DNA from: Gellertiella hungarica
GTDB lineage: Bacteria > Pseudomonadota > Alphaproteobacteria > Rhizobiales > Rhizobiaceae
Assembly (NCBI RefSeq): GCF_014197145.1
Contig: NZ_JACIEZ010000002.1
Span: 248,001-312,000, forward strand
Reading direction: 5' to 3'
DNA: 64,000 nt
Shown in pieces: positions 62,574 through 64,000 of the stretch. Numbering within the stretch: position 1 is the stretch's first letter; each line of letters starts with the position of its first letter. Both the position numbers and the translations under genes were made by a program. Below the pieces are notes generated by a model, which saw only the letters and a list, made by a program, of their open reading frames with translations, searched no databases and was not told where the DNA came from.

Positions 62574-64000
62574 ATGGCGACTGAGAGGCTGGTGATCACG
62601 GAGAGGGAGATTATCCGGGCGAGGAAGATGGCAGAAACGGGCGAGACACCCGACGGTAAGGTGTTCATTTTCACGGACACCAAGTTCACCGGCCTCGGCC
62701 TGCGGGTGCAGGGGAAGCGAGCCAGCTGGGTCGTGAAGTGGAAAGACGTCACCGTGACCATCGGCTATGTCCATCCGGTCGGTGACCGGACGATGACAGC
62801 TCCGAAGACGGTACGCGAGCTGGCTGCGACCGTGCTGAGCCTCATGAAAGAAGACGGTTCCAAAGTGAAGCCGTTTCTCGACGCCCACTGGTCGGGACAG
62901 AAGAAGGAAGACGCTCTTAAAGCCGTTCACAAGAAAGCCGACACCTGGACGCTGCGCGAATGCGTCGAGGCCACGATCGAGGGTAAGACGTCGGCCCACG
63001 CGAAAGCGAAGATTACTGCGAACACGGTCAAGGACTACCGCGGCACTTTCTCGCGCGAATGTTTCGCGAAGATCATGGAGAAGCCAGCCGCACTCATCAC
63101 GCGCGGTGACATCGAGAGCGTCCGCGATTACGTCAAGAAGCACATCGGCACCAGCCCGGCGATCAAGATCATTGCCTATACGCGGGCCGTCCTAGATTAC
63201 TGCGCGAAAAACCACGCCGGGCAGTCCGGATTGGATCGCGTGGATCCATGGTGGCAGTTCCTGAATGCGCCCTACGCTGTCCAGCCGCGCAACCGGCGAC
63301 CCGAGGTTCAGGATATCGTGAAGACACTCATACTCGCCGAAGAATATCTGACGCGGCCGCTGCCCGGCCGCGCAGTCACGAAGCCCGGCGTAAATCCCGG
63401 TACTCTCGCCGGACTTTGGTGGCTCGTTCTGACGTGCCAGCGAGCGACGGCTGGCATGTCTCTGCTGGCGCACGACGTCGTTCCTGACACCCAGTCGGAG
63501 GATTTCATGGTCGCGGCGTGGGCAGAAGACGTGATGAAAGCCGGACAAGCACACGTTCTGCCGATTCCGATCCGTGCATGGCAGCATATCAATCGCTTTC
63601 GGGATCAGGGTCGGCACGCGGGATCTCAGGAGTGGGCCTTCCCGAGCGAGAGAAAGTCCGACGTCCATGCCACGTCTTCCGGCGTATACCGGATCCTGTC
63701 TCGACTAGGCGCACGCGACGCGTTGGAGCAACCCCCGAAAGGGAAGAAGCCCCCTGTGCGTACCGAACGCCGCGACCTGCTTACCGAGGCAGGTATTCCG
63801 TGGTGGTCACCGCACGACCTCCGGCGGTCGCTGACCGCTACGCTAGACGAACACGGCATTCCCGGAGGGGCAACCGTCATCCTCGCTCATGATATCCATG
63901 AAAAAGAGGCACTGGCCGTCGGAGCGACCGAGCGCGAGCGGGAGAACTTCGTGAAGTTGAGGACGGCACGCATCACCAAAATGGCTTACGGCGGCAGTCA
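62574..64000 (+). CDS. Tyrosine recombinase/integrase, 3'-truncated by window edge
   Basis: Open from ATG 62574 (GGAG upstream) to the window end, 475 codons without a stop. The N-terminal part has the arm-binding feel of phage and island integrases (FTGLGLRVQGKRASWVVKWKD), followed by a SAM-like core-binding domain around 150-240. Catalytic candidates are R290 (LTCQRAT), H414-x2-R417 (HDLRR), H439 (LAHD) and Y472 in KMAYGG. The H-to-Y spacing of 33 is longer than in lambda Int but like some rhizobial integrases. It is adjacent to a tRNA 3' fragment, so it most likely catalyses the element's integration. Confidence 0.85.
   Translation, partial: MATERLVITEREIIRARKMAETGETPDGKVFIFTDTKFTGLGLRVQGKRASWVVKWKDVTVTIGYVHPVGDRTMTAPKTVRELAATVLSLMKEDGSKVKPFLDAHWSGQKKEDALKAVHKKADTWTLRECVEATIEGKTSAHAKAKITANTVKDYRGTFSRECFAKIMEKPAALITRGDIESVRDYVKKHIGTSPAIKIIAYTRAVLDYCAKNHAGQSGLDRVDPWWQFLNAPYAVQPRNRRPEVQDIVKTLILAEEYLTRPLPGRAVTKPGVNPGTLAGLWWLVLTCQRATAGMSLLAHDVVPDTQSEDFMVAAWAEDVMKAGQAHVLPIPIRAWQHINRFRDQGRHAGSQEWAFPSERKSDVHATSSGVYRILSRLGARDALEQPPKGKKPPVRTERRDLLTEAGIPWWSPHDLRRSLTATLDEHGIPGGATVILAHDIHEKEALAVGATERERENFVKLRTARITKMAYGGS

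Noticed and set aside
1-64000. CRISPR arrays, rRNA operons and insertion-sequence transposases
   Set aside because: No regularly spaced repeats, rRNA-like stretches or transposase genes were seen on either strand.

Overview
The window is GC-rich, densely packed chromosomal-type DNA. It most likely comes from an alphaproteobacterium of the Rhizobiales, probably Rhizobiaceae. This rests on a PmtA-type phospholipid methyltransferase, a SecDF fusion, an HWE-kinase bacteriophytochrome, a GAAC-N7-GAAC LexA box, FixK/FNR-type boxes and a rhizobial-style CTCCCCC/GGGGGAG mosaic palindrome. Species cannot be fixed from sequence reading alone.

Region by region. 1-2877: end of a heme oxygenase gene and a complete bacteriophytochrome histidine kinase with C-terminal receiver. 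2889-5655: an SOS-type promoter driving a radical-SAM DNA-repair-type protein and a DUF4130-UdgX fusion. 5688-6467: an SDR, followed by a large mosaic palindrome. 6942-11733: sulfoacetaldehyde acetyltransferase (xsc), a MocR/TauR-like regulator and acetate kinase, which together would turn sulfoacetaldehyde into sulfite, acetate and ATP. 11766-17040: a polyamine-type ABC importer with a ureohydrolase. 17369-30889: housekeeping and accessory genes (chemoreceptor, OsmC, SDR, saccharopine-dehydrogenase-like enzyme with a divergent Lrp regulator, SecDF, esterase, two back-to-back GlxA-type regulators, dienelactone hydrolase, PmtA, DUF2161 nuclease-fold protein). 30996-36174: an FNR/FixK-type box upstream of a periplasmic adaptor, ABC permease, ABC ATPase and heavy-metal P-type ATPase operon. 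36171-44769: quinone oxidoreductase, MFS exporter, small membrane proteins, aldo/keto reductase, an unusual photolyase-like/DUF393/UbiB-kinase operon and a LysR regulator.

44861-56148 is a complete aerobic benzoate catabolic cluster on one strand: catBCA, benABCD, benK, pcaD, pcaIJ, pcaF. It is divergent from a CatR/BenM-like LysR gene, with a perfect ATAC-N7-GTAT site in the promoter. Together the genes carry benzoate through catechol, muconate and 3-oxoadipate to succinyl-CoA and acetyl-CoA.

56389-62124 is an arsenic region in two ArsR-controlled modules: arsR1-acr3-arsC, and arsR2-flavoprotein (Cys-rich tail)-MFS exporter. An OsmC gene with its own anaerobox lies between them. From about 62296 the sequence changes character. 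A tRNA-Phe 3' half without its 5' half is followed by lower-GC DNA, short repeats and a tyrosine recombinase that runs off the window end. This looks like the right-hand attachment junction of an integrated element lying mostly beyond the window.
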